A stretch of 64,000 bases of DNA from Phlegmacium glaucopus (lineage: Eukaryota > Basidiomycota > Agaricomycetes > Agaricales > Cortinariaceae). Below, one piece after another: positions 11,421 through 23,251 of this stretch (positions are counted from its first letter, which is position 1; each line of letters starts with the position of its first letter). The DNA is taken from positions 493,492 to 557,491 of the forward strand of contig MU130224.1 of assembly GCA_015039465.1 (NCBI GenBank). The letters are read 5' to 3'. The notes below the pieces were generated by a model, which searched no databases, was not told the DNA's origin, and was given only the letters and a program-made list of their open reading frames with translations. The position numbers and the translations under genes are program-made.

Positions 11421-11793
11421 AACGGGTCACGGTGTCGTGTTGATTCGGAAGCCTATTGTTTGGGCATATATGTACGTATATATAGCGCACTATGCAAGTG
11501 AGGAGCTTCAGGAAATTCTGTATAGATATTCGGTTCAAAACAAATGCCGAAGTCAGTCTTTGACCCTGATGTTGAAGGTGGTTGCTTACTTTCAACAACT
11601 GATTTGGAGTTTACTAAGTTGTGGTAGAACATTAAAGCAATCGAATTCACCTACATATCAATCAAGAAGGCGGGTGGATTGATATTTTATTTTTATTTTA
11701 TTTTCATTTTATTGTGGTTGTTTATTTCCGAACTTTTCACACAACACTGGAAACTTCCGACGTGATGACAGCCATCTTCGCAATTGATGTTAC

Positions 11794-13338
11794 ATGCTAA
11801 GAATCCTTGGACGCGCCGTGAACTACCAAATACGCCCCCTGTTTTCGTTAAATAGTACAAGACTACGCGGATTCACGACCAGACGCCGAAAGATCGTAGG
11901 ATTTCTCAAAAATGACCCGGAAACAGAGAACATCCTAGGTTATGTCAACAGAGAACTTGACAAGACGTTGCCAAACGTTAGGTCGCCTCAATATGTCTAC
12001 GAGAGGGTAATCACATTCCTTGTGGGTCGGCAATACGCACAAGAAGCTGCACTTCTTTACCAGCGCATGCACGAATCCGGGCTTATGTCTTCCAATGTTC
12101 TCGACGCAAAAATGCTCGCAATAGCACTAGCCGTTTCCCAGGAATCTCCTCAACCCCTCATACTTCGCCTCGCGCCCATTTTTACAGATCCACGATACAC
12201 TGAAAAGGATTTCTCTGGACTCTGGACTATTGAAGACAATGTCGAAATACCGTCCGGAAATTCTTGCGCCTCTACTCAGTGCTCGTACTCGTTCAGGAGA
12301 TGTTGATGTGGCTCTTGAGGTATTGGATCAATTTTCAGGTGCAAATCAACTTAATCGAGCTGCTCGTGCTTGTGCTTCTGCGCATGCCCCATATGTTTGC
12401 AGGAAACTCGAACTTGGGATACCGCATCCGTTAACAGAGTATTGGACCTAATGACGACCCAAGGATTAGCCCCCAGCCTAGCAACGATAAACATCCTCTT
12501 GTCTAGAGAAGTACGATTGGGAAACTATCGGGCTGCCATAGCCATGTATTCTATGCTCAAAGGGATGAGAATGACACGGAAAATATCTCCCGATTCCTTT
12601 AAATTCGGTAGCATGTTTCTATTATATCGAATGATACGTCCTAGGGCCATACGAAAGCACCATGACCTCGCCTCCCCCTTTCCTCCTAGAGCTTTATACC
12701 ACGACTTTATGCTAGCAGTGAAACCGAAAGGCCACACGAAGCGTATCGTGCCATCGACTACTCTTATGAATGTCATCCTTCATGCGTTCATTCGGCAGCG
12801 CGATTACGCTGGAGCCTTCGTTGTCCTCAATTCGTATTCCCTTTTCAACGTTCCTTTAGACCACCGGACCTATTATCGCGTCATCAAGCATGTCGTGCGT
12901 CGTATCTGGCTTGAAGTAAGTAAACAGTATAGAGGAGAGGTCGGTTGGAGCGTTGTCTTTCTGGGTGTGCAAGATTATAGGCACGTCGAGTTGAACGAGG
13001 ACTTGGTACAGAATTTGCTTACGTTCGTCTCCCAGGAGACTTTCCACCTGATTTCTCCCCTTGATGCTTCTCGTCATCACATACCTTCACCGAATACCGA
13101 TGTCAGATATAAACTACCATCGATGGAGATGATGGAAAGAGTATTCCTGCCTGGTCCACAGGACTTCCATTACGACCCCGTACCGCTGAAACGGATCCTT
13201 CGACGCGCAATTTTGGCTAACCTTCGCTTGGCAGACGATAATGCGGGTCCGGCAAGACGTTTCCAAAGCGATCGCCAAGGCCGATATGCTGCCCAAGATC
13301 CCTCAGCGTCCACCCAGTTCAGTGTCCATGGGGGATAG
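11794..13338 (+). CDS. PPR-like, probably mitochondrial protein, frame broken by a 7-bp duplication
   Basis: The product begins MLRILGRAVNYQIRPLF with several Arg and no early acidic residue, which resembles a mitochondrial targeting peptide. Helical-repeat-like segments follow (YAQEAALLYQRMHESGL, YRAAIAMYSMLKGMR, YAGAFVVLNSYSLFN), each reminiscent of pentatricopeptide motifs, so an organellar RNA-binding role is likely. An intron GTATTGG...TTTGCAG (about 12321-12402) is needed to reach the long last exon, which runs to a TAG at 13336-13338. Before it, the frame of the first exon shifts at 12215-12228, where CTGGACT is repeated exactly twice; removing one copy restores a smooth frame. Either this allele is inactive or the sequence has an error there. 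No specific family name is justified. Confidence 0.6.
12215..12228. repeat. 7-bp tandem duplication that shifts the reading frame
   Basis: CTGGACT at 12215-12221 is followed immediately by an identical CTGGACT at 12222-12228. With two copies the upstream frame runs on about 25 codons and stops; with one copy it joins the downstream MSKYRPEILAPLL frame directly. Confidence 0.8.
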
Positions 13339-14862
13339 GCCACGCCACACAGACACATAATAAGCGATGACTCTTATAATCCATGCTATCCATAGCTTAC
13401 AGCCTATTAATAATTAGAGAAGAAAGGCAGGAAAAAAGAAAGAAATTGAGAAAGCGAAAAGGGAAGAACACAAGAAACATCCATGTACAGAGCGATATAT
13501 CCTTTTTGCCACCAATCCAAATCTCATCTCTCACCGAATTCCAACTACTGGCAGATGCACTGTTCCCCTCACTCGAGCACCATCCTATCCCATTCCATCC
13601 ATCCCGGTTTTGCGTCAATCCTGGCCACCAGTTTCAAACACCGTCGGAATCTAACAACCGGCTCCCAGCAGCTAACCCACCTTGCACGCTCCTAGCTAAT
13701 AAATCATTCCATTTTCTTGATCAGGCAGCGAGGGCTGAAAGGGGTGTTAGAGTTCACGTTGGAATGGTTTGCCAGCACCAATACTCTCCGACTCAAAGTT
13801 AATTTGCCGAAGGATTACAGGAGCAGAGGGTAGGGTGAAAAAAATGAAGTAATGCAGAAGGTGCTCGACTTGTCGAGTGCCTATAAGCAACGGGAAGTGC
13901 ACGTGATGCACTTCCCGTCTACTCAAAAACTTCTTCGCTTGTACCTCGTTTCGTTATAGAAACGAGCCAAGTAACCATTCTCCTGTACATCGACCTTGTT
14001 TTAATGACCGAGTTAGAAAGGACTCGAACTTAGAAAGGGACGCCAGCACCTTTGTCGCACATTTCTATTCTCTACATCGACTGCGTACTTGACCCATGCC
14101 TTTCCTTCGTCTCCATGCATCCAAACTTGACAGGCAAGGTCCCCAGACCATGATGTTGGTATTCAAAGTTGAGACCACAAGGCTTTAACCATACGATAAC
14201 GTTTGACATACTAGAAAGGGACTTTCAGGTCCCATGCGTACAAAGGCCGTTCTTTTTCACAGCAAACGTGGATTCAACGCTATTATAAGCCGTTGTGTGA
14301 TCAAAACATCGTGGTGGGGCTTTTATATCAAATACTACGCTTTGTGCCGCTCTAATTTTGGACTGAATACAGTGCAACTTGAACACAATCATATGAGCCC
14401 CTCACGAGACTGTTTTCTCAAGCTGAATAATGAAGAACATGGCCTACTTGTCTTGGCATCAAGACACAAGAACGTTACAATTCATTCGCTGTGCCTAAAT
14501 GCTACTACTTCAGAGTCATGCGTCGACTGTCCGTGGATTTTTCAACCCGGGGACCAATTATAGAGGCGAAACATTCGTTCTGGTTGGCATTTTGTATCAG
14601 CTGCATCTGTTAGCTTCAGCCTCGATTTAATTGAGTGACCTACGGCAGGGACCTTCCATTTTCATACCACATGTATATTTTTTCCGAAGCATCTCACCCC
14701 ACGGGTTTCGCACAGTAAACTTATAAAGGATGGCTTGTTCGAGGAACGTTCGTAGTGTCCACATGGTCTCACTGAAAACAAAGTTCGTCTCTTTCAATAC
14801 TGCTTGAAGTACTATAAAAGTCTCATTTTGAGCTTCGAGGCCCATTAACTATTTACGCAACC
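13339..14862. other. intergenic, with paired hairpins
   Basis: No gene supported. Purine-rich sequence follows the PPR-like gene. Two adjacent hairpins lie at 13862-13880 (CTCGAC/GTCGAG stem) and 13891-13917. The remainder, up to the signal peptide of the phosphatase gene, shows no clear coding frame. Confidence 0.5.
13891..13917. repeat. perfect 11-bp inverted repeat with 5-bp loop
   Basis: CGGGAAGTGCA (13891-13901) is separated by CGTGA from its exact reverse complement TGCACTTCCCG (13907-13917). CACGTG falls inside. It could be a terminator-like stem or a binding site; the sequence does not decide. Confidence 0.7.
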
Positions 14863-16336
14863 ATGTTTGGTGCTCGTAGGTCTTTCTATGCTACTCTTGC
14901 TCTTATCAGCACCACCGCTTGGGCTACTCCTTCCTTGTACGTCTATAATCGCAAGACTTTGTGGTGTCTCTCACTGTCATGTCGGTAATCACAGGGATGT
15001 CAACCAACCGCAGGCCGGACAGGCCATCGTTTCAGGCACAGTCTTTGATCGCTACGTTTCCATCTGGTTAGAGAACACCGACTTTAGTAAGGCTGTTGCT
15101 GATCGTGAGCTCTTCTTTGTTACATTGGCCCCAACAATTTTTCATTTCACTGCCCCCCTCTTGCCAGCGAACATCGCGGCTCTGGCCAAAAAAGGGATCC
15201 TCCTGACCAACTATTTTGCCGTAACGCACCCTTCGGAACCTAATTATGTCTCCGTCGTTGGAGGGGAATACTTTGGAATGGACAATGATAACTTGAACAG
15301 CATTCCAGCTAATGTATCCACCGTTGTGGATTTGCTTGAATCCAAAGGTATTAGTTGGGCGGAATATGAGGAAGATATGCCGTCTACTGGTTTCACGGGC
15401 CTCCAATTCCTGAATCCCGTAACTGGTGCAAATGATTACGTTCGAAAACACAAGTAGGTTCGAATTTTATGACTTATGTGACAGGGTAATTTAGCACATC
15501 ATCCTTAGCCCGTTGATTATCTACAACTCCGTATCAGGTAGCCCAACACGCAGTGCGAACATCAAGAACTTTACTTTGTTCCACCAAGACCTTGCTAATG
15601 GGGCGATTCCTCAATGGGTCTTTATTACTCCAAACATGAGTACGTTTTTTTTCTACTTGAATTCCCCTGTCTCTATCTCTGAACCATCCTTGCAGCAAAC
15701 GACGGACATGACACCAGCATCACTGTTGCCGGGACGTTTGCGAAGAACTTCCTTACACCTCTCCTTACAAACACAAACTTCAATAGCGCAAGGACACTCA
15801 TCGTTCTTAGTATGTTTCATCAAAAACCTTTCGATGTGACCGATCTGCACTAACGATTCCTAGCTTTCGATGAAACTGGAACTACCACTGCTCAAAACCG
15901 GGTCGCCGCAATTCTCCTCGGTGGCGCCGTTCCTGCAAGCCTCGTTGGAACCAGCGACACCGCATTCTACGACCACTACTCTGAGATCGCGACTGTGGAA
16001 GCCAACTGGGGTCTGCCTACCCTCGGAAGGTACGACGTCGGCGCCAACGTCTTTTCTTTCGTTGCGCAGCACACAGGGGACGTGGTACGAACCCTGGGAA
16101 GTCCATCACTGTCCCAAACATTCTTAGATTCTTCGTACCCTGGATTGTTCAATTCCAAGACGAAAAGGTCACTCCCAGTTCCGAATACCACTTTGGTAGT
16201 AAACGGAAGGGCAGTGTTACCTCAGATTGTTCAGACCTGGGGATCGGCTGCGTTGCAGGCATGTACGGTCTATAATGGTTCATTAGGAGTTCCAAGTGGA
16301 GCCAATCCTCCCGTTCTACACGCGGGATGCACTTGA
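14863..16336 (+). CDS. secreted acid-phosphatase-type phosphoesterase, copy 1
   Basis: The start at 14863 gives a signal peptide (MFGARRSFYATLALISTTAWA). Exon 1 ends at 14936 and exon 2 begins at 14995 after a 58-nt intron. Later introns follow RKH (about 15454), ITPNM (about 15640) and RTLIVL (about 15811). The protein carries the hallmarks of fungal phosphoesterase-family (PF04185-type) acid phosphatases: WLENTD, THPSEPNY, GGEYFG, NDGHDT, TFDET, FYDHYSEI and TVEANW. By analogy with AcpA-type enzymes the Glu-Asn, the Ser of HPSEPNY and the Asp-Glu of FDE would form the metal site and nucleophile; that mapping is inference. It should hydrolyse phosphate monoesters outside the cell. All junctions keep phase and I see no lesion. 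It is the most divergent of four copies and faces the next one tail to tail. Confidence 0.85.
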
Positions 16337-17397
16337 GGAAATAGGCACTACAAATTTAAATTTATCCAAATATTTTTGTTGGCAAGGCATGGCATGGCGT
16401 ACCGAAATTTATGTATATTGTGACTGAATGGACTTCGACGTTTCTGATACATTGGCCAGATCACTGTATAATAAGAACTGTACTAGGAAATTGTGGGCTC
16501 AAAAGGGTTTTGTGACTGGTATAATAATAAGAAATGATCTTATTTAATGGCAGGCAAGACCTTAGCGCCCCAGATGTTCTAATCGGGAGTCAAAATCAGA
16601 TACCTTTTTAGTCAGACAAGCCTTTGTGGGGGCTGGTATGGAGGCTTTTGGTCCGCCTGAGTCAGGTGAGGTAATAGACTGGGATTTTAGCCTTTGCGTT
16701 TATTTCCGAACCTCGAACTGCACGAACCATTGGGAGAGACCGGCAGCTAAGGTAGTGGATGGAAACCTTCATAGGGACAAAACCAGTCCAGTGGAGAGTA
16801 TGAAATAGGGCTATATGATACATAATAGTCAGCAATGCTCCCCAGGAAATATTGAAAGGCGAGTGTTCGTAAGTGTGAGCTATTAATTTAAGCTTTTTCT
16901 AACGGCCAGCCGACCGAAGACTATACAAGAGTATCGTCAATACAACAACAAAAAAAATCACAAGGGCATCGAACAGATAGCACAGAAATTTGCAGCAGCA
17001 GCAAAGAAAAGAGCGGACAGCAGGGGAAACATTAATATGGCAAGGCTATACCGCTGTCAGTGCGTGCGCGTGGTGCCTGCATATCACGACGCAGGCTACC
17101 GATGCCAGACAGCGACGGAATAGAATATGTTTCCCAGAAAATACATTGCCCGAACATCCCCAACGAAGGATTGGTAAAAGTCTCTTCAGGCTGACCTCGG
17201 AAGCCTCAGAATATTGCCTTCTGGGATTCACCCGTATCGAGCCAATACTAATCTGGGAGTCTGCACACACACACCAAGGGTATAAAAGCAAGCAAACGTT
17301 TCAGCCTGCCAACGATGGATTGGAGACAATACAACTCTTTATAAAATGCTTTCGGTGATGACAGAAATAAATGAATAAGAATGAGAATGATATGAAC
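16337..17397. other. intergenic between convergent phosphatase genes
   Basis: About 1 kb between two 3' ends. I find no gene, repeat or RNA. It must contain both terminators, but no motif stands out. Confidence 0.5.
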
Positions 17398-18884
17398 TTA
17401 AGCGCATCCCGCAGGAAGGACGGGGGGATTCACCGCGCTCGGAATCTCCAATGCACCAGTGTACACAGTGCATTTTTGCAATTCTGGACTTCCCCATGTA
17501 TCTACGATACTGTCCAACACATGTCTTCCATTTACGACCAATTTCGTGTTAGGAATTGGAAGTGGCGCAAATTTAACAGTGTTGAATATTCCGGGGTATG
17601 AGCCATTCAAGAAGGTTTGAGCAAGGGGTGGGTTCTTGAGCGTTCGTATTTCGTCGTGGGTGTGTTCGGCCACGAAGGCGAAGACGTTAGCGCCTACATC
17701 GAATCTTCCGAGAGTAGGCAACTTCCAGTTGGCTTCGACGGTGGCTATCTCGGAGTAGTGGGCATAGAAATTGCTGTCGGTGGTTCCGATGAGATGCTTA
17801 GGGACAGCGTTGCCGAGCAGAATGGCAGTAACTCGGTTTTGCTCATCTCCACTTTCGTTCTCATCGAAAGCTAGAGAAAAGGGGGGGTTTGTCAGGTCAG
17901 TGACAATGTCTACAAGAGAGAAGACGAAGACATACTGAGAAGGACGAGTGTCCTTTCGCTGTTGAAATTTGGGTTTTTCAGGAGCGGCGTAAGGAAGTTG
18001 ATCGCAAATGTCGCAGCAAAAGTGACGTTGGTGTCATGACCGTCGTTTACTGTGTGTACAGTTGAGGCACAAACAAGATTTTCGGAAGATACAGAGACTT
18101 ACGCATGTTGGGGGTAATGAACATCCATTGAGGAAGATTGTTATTCGCCAGGTCTTGCTCAAACAATGTGAAATTCTTGATATTCGCACTGCGTTGTGGA
18201 CTATTGGCCACGGAGTCATAGACGATCAAGGGGCTGTGGGCAACGAATCAGAATCTGCCAATGACCACTTAAATGCCGATGGATGTATTAATAACTCACT
18301 TGTGCTTCCGAACATAATCATTCGCTCCAGTTATAGGGTTGAGGAATTGGAAACCCTGGAAACCGGTTGAAGGCATGTCTTCCTGATACTCAGCCCAACT
18401 GATGTCCTTCGATTCAAGCAAATCAACAATGCTGGAGATGTTGGCTGGGATATGGTTCAAGTTGTCGTTTTGCATCCCGAAGTATTCCCCTCCAACTGAG
18501 GCCACATAGTTAGGCTCTGAAGGATGTGTGACCGCAAAGTAGTTCGTCAAAGAGATGCCTTGGGCGGCAAGAGCCTTAATGTTTGCTGAGAAAAAGTAGG
18601 TTGGCACGGTTGAATGCAAGGGTAAGTATAGATGCCGTGGCCGAACTCACGATCAGCTTGAGAGGAAGCAAAGTCGGTGTTTTCCAACCATATGGCAACG
18701 AATCGGTCGAAAACCTTGCCTTTAACCAACTTTTTCTCTGGTTTTTTTCTATCCGTAAGATTCAATATTTACGATGCCAGATAGTCGATGATGAAAAACC
18801 AACTACGCACTCGGAGACAGAACTCAAAGCATTAACACTGCTAAGAGCGAGCAGAGCACACAGCAACCTGCGAACAAGAAACAT
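17398..18884 (-). CDS. secreted acid-phosphatase-type phosphoesterase, copy 2
   Basis: Start MFLVRRLLCALLALSSVNA at 18884 is a clear signal peptide. The intron pattern matches copies 3 and 4: an intron GTGCGT...ACGGATAG after the signal exon, then introns after ADR, RKH, ITPNM and RTLVLL. WLENTDF, THPSEPNY, NDGHDT, AFDEN and TVEANW are all present, and the protein ends NPPVLPAGCA. At the FYDHYSEI motif this copy has Ala in place of Asp (FYAHYSEI); copy 4 has Asn there, so the position is variable. No stop or frameshift was seen. It is closer in sequence to the distant copies 3 and 4 than to its neighbour, copy 1. Confidence 0.83.
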
Positions 18885-19977
18885 TGTCACAAATAGGACC
18901 AAGTTTGATGAACTTGAAAGAAAGTTGAAGAGGAGGGAGGGAAAAGCGTACATGCATTTATATACTTTATATTCTTATGATAGATCTTCCGTCGGGGTTG
19001 TTTACACTGCTCGGGAGTCGGCTAGACATAGAACGATTTCCAACATCCTTGACAGGCACACTCTACGAACGTGTTCTAGCTAAAGTCAACATTTTCACAT
19101 AAAAATATCATGGGCGGTGGAAGGTGAATGACAAATCATGATTGGCATGGTAAAATCGGACGTGACATGGGAAATGTTTGGATATTGCCCAAGTATTGTC
19201 GTGGGGCACCGTAGTACATACAGACCAAATACAGACTTTGCAACAGCCCGCAGGCCCAAATCTCTACTTCCTGGCAAACGTTCAACGGTTCAAGAATGGT
19301 AACGCGGAAATCGAGCCTAGAGTTGTCCCAAAGAGGATATAACACACCCACGTGAACGAGTGGCCCAGTTCCAGGTAAAACAAGTGTATAACAGTTAGGG
19401 CTGGGTTTTTTTGCTAACCCGGGCTATTTGTAACGTGGTGATAGTCTGGGCCTTTGTGTGATGTTAGTTACTTAGGTTATCAACAGTTATTAACCTCAAA
19501 ATTGTGTATTTAACATATAAACTGCTGTACCATTTCGATTGATTTCGGTCCATGTCACATGTCACACCGACTGTGCATCAGCAAACTCCGATTTTTGCTA
19601 TAACTCACTATGACAAAAAATCTGAGTTTGCTGAATCCTGATGTGTGACAAATGGTCTAGAAAAAAATGTTTAAATCAGCAAGAAATCCATTTTAAATAA
19701 AATAATATGTTCTAGAGGTCTGTCTGGTTGAAGAATTTGTTGTTGACAAAGATTCATGAAACTAAAAATCATAGAATAATTGTGTAAGCTATTAGTGCAT
19801 AATTAAACATAAGCTGTTCTATTCCTTCTATAAGTTTGTTTGGATAAGCTGCAGCTTCAAGTTGGTGCATATCACTGCATGAAGGCACTATTTTTCCATG
19901 GATTGTTCAATGTTGGCTGAAATTTTCACACCCTGAGTGGCTGAATGATAAATTCTGTCCACTGTGTCCCAGGTCAC
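18885..19977. other. intergenic with an imperfect hairpin at 19560-19650
   Basis: The first part is the promoter of phosphatase copy 2; ACTCTACGAACGTGTTCTAG near 19060 resembles sequence upstream of copy 4 near 43520. At 19560-19650, TGTCACAC...CATCAGCAAACTC pairs with GAGTTTGCTGAATCCTGATGTGTGACA, an imperfect stem-loop of about 90 bp, perhaps a small inverted-repeat insertion. The rest is AT-rich without genes. Confidence 0.5.
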
Positions 19978-22968
19978 TGTGGGGAAGCCACAGTGGCTAT
20001 GCAATAATGCAAGGACAATGGACTACCATATTTAGATAGAACACTGTGGCATGGGCCACTTAGTATGTATATAAAAGCCTCGTATTTTCATAGTAAACAA
20101 TAATAATTCTCTTTTACTCAGAACATTCTCTCTCTCAATAAATCTAAAAAGACTCTATCCCCTTACGAACCCGCATAGCGACCCTACATATTGAAGCCCA
20201 CCATGAGGGGGTAGGTGTCTTCGACCCTATTCCTTCTGCCTCTAGACCTACCCACTACGAAAAGCCACTCAGGTACTAAGCCACTCAGCTACTAGTGCTA
20301 CTCCATCTATCCGCTACTACCTAATTTTGAGACAACGGTCCTATTCCTATTTCTATTTCTGAACTACATCAGTAACCAAGATGAAAGAAAGAACAACAAC
20401 ATAACAATAGCACCTTACCTGTTAAAAACCCTGCTAGCACCATGAGAAGCCCAAGTGAGACCGAAACAGGATGATAGAGGATATCTGTGAAAGGAATGAT
20501 CAGTCAGAAACAGAGTCAATACGAAAGGATAAAAGAGACTTACCAAAAAGATGGATTTACCAGCCCCAGGAACCAAAGGCGCACCTGACTTCAATTACAG
20601 GTTTCCGGATGAACTAGGGGACTTTCTGGGTGAGTTTGAAGACCTGGCTAGACAGTGCAAGTTAACGAAGCAGGAGATGTCAAGGATACTGGGGAAGTAT
20701 GTGGACCAAGCAATGAGGACCTTTTGGAAGGAGCTAGAAGGCTATGGGAAAGACTACAGAATCTTAAAAGAAGCGATATGGGAGGCTCACAAGATGATGT
20801 ATGGCACAAACAAGAAAGAGATGTCTAGAAAGGAAGGAAAGAGGGTTAGCATGAATGGACAAAAAGGAAAGGAAACAGAAGACAAACCGACCGCAAACAC
20901 TATGCCCAGTCCAGCAGTACTCGACGAATCCACCAATGTCCCTCAATGTTCATATTCTGATGTCAATGACACTTGCGCGAACGGTCCCAGTATTCCAATG
21001 GCCACAATCAATGAGTTAGCCCAAGAGAACATGCGAATGATGAGTGAACATACCATTGCTATCGAAAACTGTCAACCTTGTGTATCAGAGTCCACAGATG
21101 ACCTAGTACCCCCATCACATTTCAGTAACCAATCCAGCAGTCGTAATTGTTTCGGAATTCAAACCAGCTATAGATGACAAGTTAGCATATGAAGATACTC
21201 GAATGTCAGACGAACGTACCATTGTTACCCAAGATTCATCCTCTTCAGCCCACACAGAATCTGTCATCATTGCGCCAGCCATAAATGATCCAGCACCTTC
21301 ATGTTTCAGTACCGATACCGTGATCCCAAACAATTCCAATGTTCAACCAGCTACAGTCAACAAATTAGCACATGAAGGCCTTATATTGTCAGAAGAATGC
21401 ACCAATTTTGCCCAAGATTTACCTGATTCTTCATATTCCTATACCAAAGTAACAGCTGCAAATGATTCCAATATTCAAACAGCCCTGGTCAACAAGTTAA
21501 CATTGGAAGAATGTACCACCTTAGCCCAATCTTCATATTCCAACAACGACACGGCAGTTGCAAACATTCCGGACCCTTCAACGACTGTGGAGAACAAGTT
21601 AGCAAATGATAAAATTCACAAAACAACAAACAAACGCACCAATTTCACCCAAGACTCAGCCGCTACACTTTATCGCAAATGTTCTGGATTCTCAAATAGC
21701 TATAGACAATGAATTAGGGCATGAAGATACTCAAATGATGGACGAACTCACTTTTTTTGCCCAAGACCTTTCCGCCATACCTACCATTGTCACACCAACT
21801 CCCACCAAGGCCCTCCCACCTTTGTATTCCGATATCAATGTAGCATGTACAGGTGTTTCAGATACCAAAGCAGCCAAAGATGATGAGTTAGAGCATGAAA
21901 ATAGACAAACAATGGATGAACTTACCATTTGTACCCTGGAACACCAATCCTCCATGACAGAAACAAGTAACCCGACCACTGTAACGGCTTCAGATGATGA
22001 GGGCAACAAGTTGGAATGGAACAGATGGGAAGAACCAGGAAAAGGGCCAGATGAACACGAGCAGGTGACAGAATTTGAAGAAGCGAGGGTGCGGGACGAT
22101 GAGCAGGCAAAGAGGAAGATGGAAGGTGTTAATAAAGCTAAGGAAAAGAAGGAAACAAGCACTTACCAATCACTGAATCCACGCACGCTCGAAATGAAAA
22201 TCCAGCAAGTTCAACAGCAAGCCTTTTATGACGAAATACCCAGTAATATGAGCCTGGATCTAAAGGAAATCAGCAACAACACAGACAAATATTTTGAAAG
22301 AAATATGCATACTGGGGACACATCTATGGTCAAAAACACCAATCTGGTACATCTGGAGCCCGCAGTGTTGTCCGGCAAAGTTCAAAAACCAAATATGAAA
22401 TATCTGCAAAGACAAGGATGGATCAGGACAAGTGCAAACATGTACAAAATTCAAGATGGGACTTACCTGTTTTTATGTTACATACCTTGGTGGAAAGGAG
22501 TTTGGTTGAAGGGAATTGTTGCTATGAATTTGGGGTCCAGAGATGGTGGAGAAGGCGAGATTGGAGAGAGAGACAATGGAAAGAGATGGTTGTTGATGAT
22601 GATTGATAAGGACAATAAGCACCTAAGCACAAGTTCTGAGTCACATGACCTAAACACAAGCATCGCGAGTGATGGAAATTGGAGATTTGAGTTGACAGGG
22701 AGTAGGGAAGGTAATGAGGACGTTACAATTAAAAGAAATGGTGAGATGTGGGGAAGCCTTAGTGGCTACACGAGGACAAGGCAACATGGCCACCTTCCTT
22801 ATTGGTACTGTAGCATGTAGGAATGGCCACCAGTGGCACCATTGTCTGAATACATATAAATAGAGTAGAATCACAGAATTAAATAATTCTCTTTTACTCA
22901 GAACATTCTCTCTCTCAATAAATCTAAAAAGACTCTATCCCCTTACAAACCCGCATAGCGACCCTACA
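19978..22968 (+). mobile_element. non-autonomous LTR retroelement with gag-like region, no pol
   Basis: Two direct repeats start TGTGGGGAAGCC and end CGACCCTACA: 19978-20188 (left) and 22747-22968 (right). Their 3' halves, from AATAATTCTC to ACCCTACA, are almost identical; their 5' halves are diverged. TG...CA ends, a purine-rich run (AAAAGAAATGGTGAGA) directly before the right copy, and a gag-like coding region between them fit an LTR element. There is no sign of protease, reverse transcriptase, RNase H or integrase in the 2.6-kb interior, so it would depend on another element. The 5-bp flanks (GTCAC, CTAGG) do not match, so the target duplication is lost or the flanks were rearranged. No primer-binding site was identified. 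Confidence 0.7.
20551..22746 (+). pseudogene. gag-like coding region of the LTR element, frame-shifted
   Basis: The first 60 residues (LGEFEDLARQCKLT, YVDQAMRTFWKELEGY) resemble the capsid-like Gag of fungal Ty3/gypsy elements. After a Lys-rich linker comes a run of about seven degenerate 40-residue units with a core like NKLAHEDTxMMDE-T-AQD. These units lie in three frames: a one-base insertion at about 21126 and a second shift near 21690 separate them. The last open stretch runs on into the right LTR and stops at 22820. The repeat region is not a standard Gag feature. Frame breaks mark the copy as decayed. Confidence 0.55.
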
Positions 22969-23251
22969 CTAGGGTGGTTTTAACATAGTGGCAAAAAACC
23001 CAGGAATGAAAGGACAGTTTGCATACACAATCAGGTCATCTTTGTTAGGGAACATAAGGAAGGACCCAGGAACCAAGTTGAATTCTAAGGTGGTTATCTT
23101 TGATAACCACCTTACACCTATATACTACAGGCATGTGAGCCAATACGACTATATACAGCTAGGATGTAATAGAAGGTAGGGTGTGTGTGATAAGTACGAG
23201 AATAGAAACTGACATCTCACGATGTCATCGGTGAAGTGTCAACTACTACAA
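22969..23251. other. short spacer with a perfect 12-bp hairpin
   Basis: AAGGTGGTTATC and GATAACCACCTT form an exact inverted repeat with a 3-base loop at 23087-23113. No gene is visible between the LTR element and the following foldback element. Confidence 0.5.

Larger units (their letters stand above)
8350..11793. other. intergenic stretch with local duplications and weak coding fragments
   Basis: About 3.4 kb without a gene I can define. It holds two tandem duplications (9281-9551 and 9990-10500) and two minus-strand open stretches described separately. An AT-rich run (ATTTTATTTTTATTTT) at about 11685-11715 lies just before the next gene. Confidence 0.5.

Noticed and set aside
13383..13802. 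Plus-strand 139-residue open frame after the PPR-like gene
   Set aside because: Low-complexity Lys/Arg-rich start from purine-rich 3' UTR sequence; no domain.
22747..22820. Functional C-terminus of the LTR-element protein inside the right LTR
   Set aside because: The overlap simply reflects the absence of a stop before the LTR; the frame already carries two breaks.
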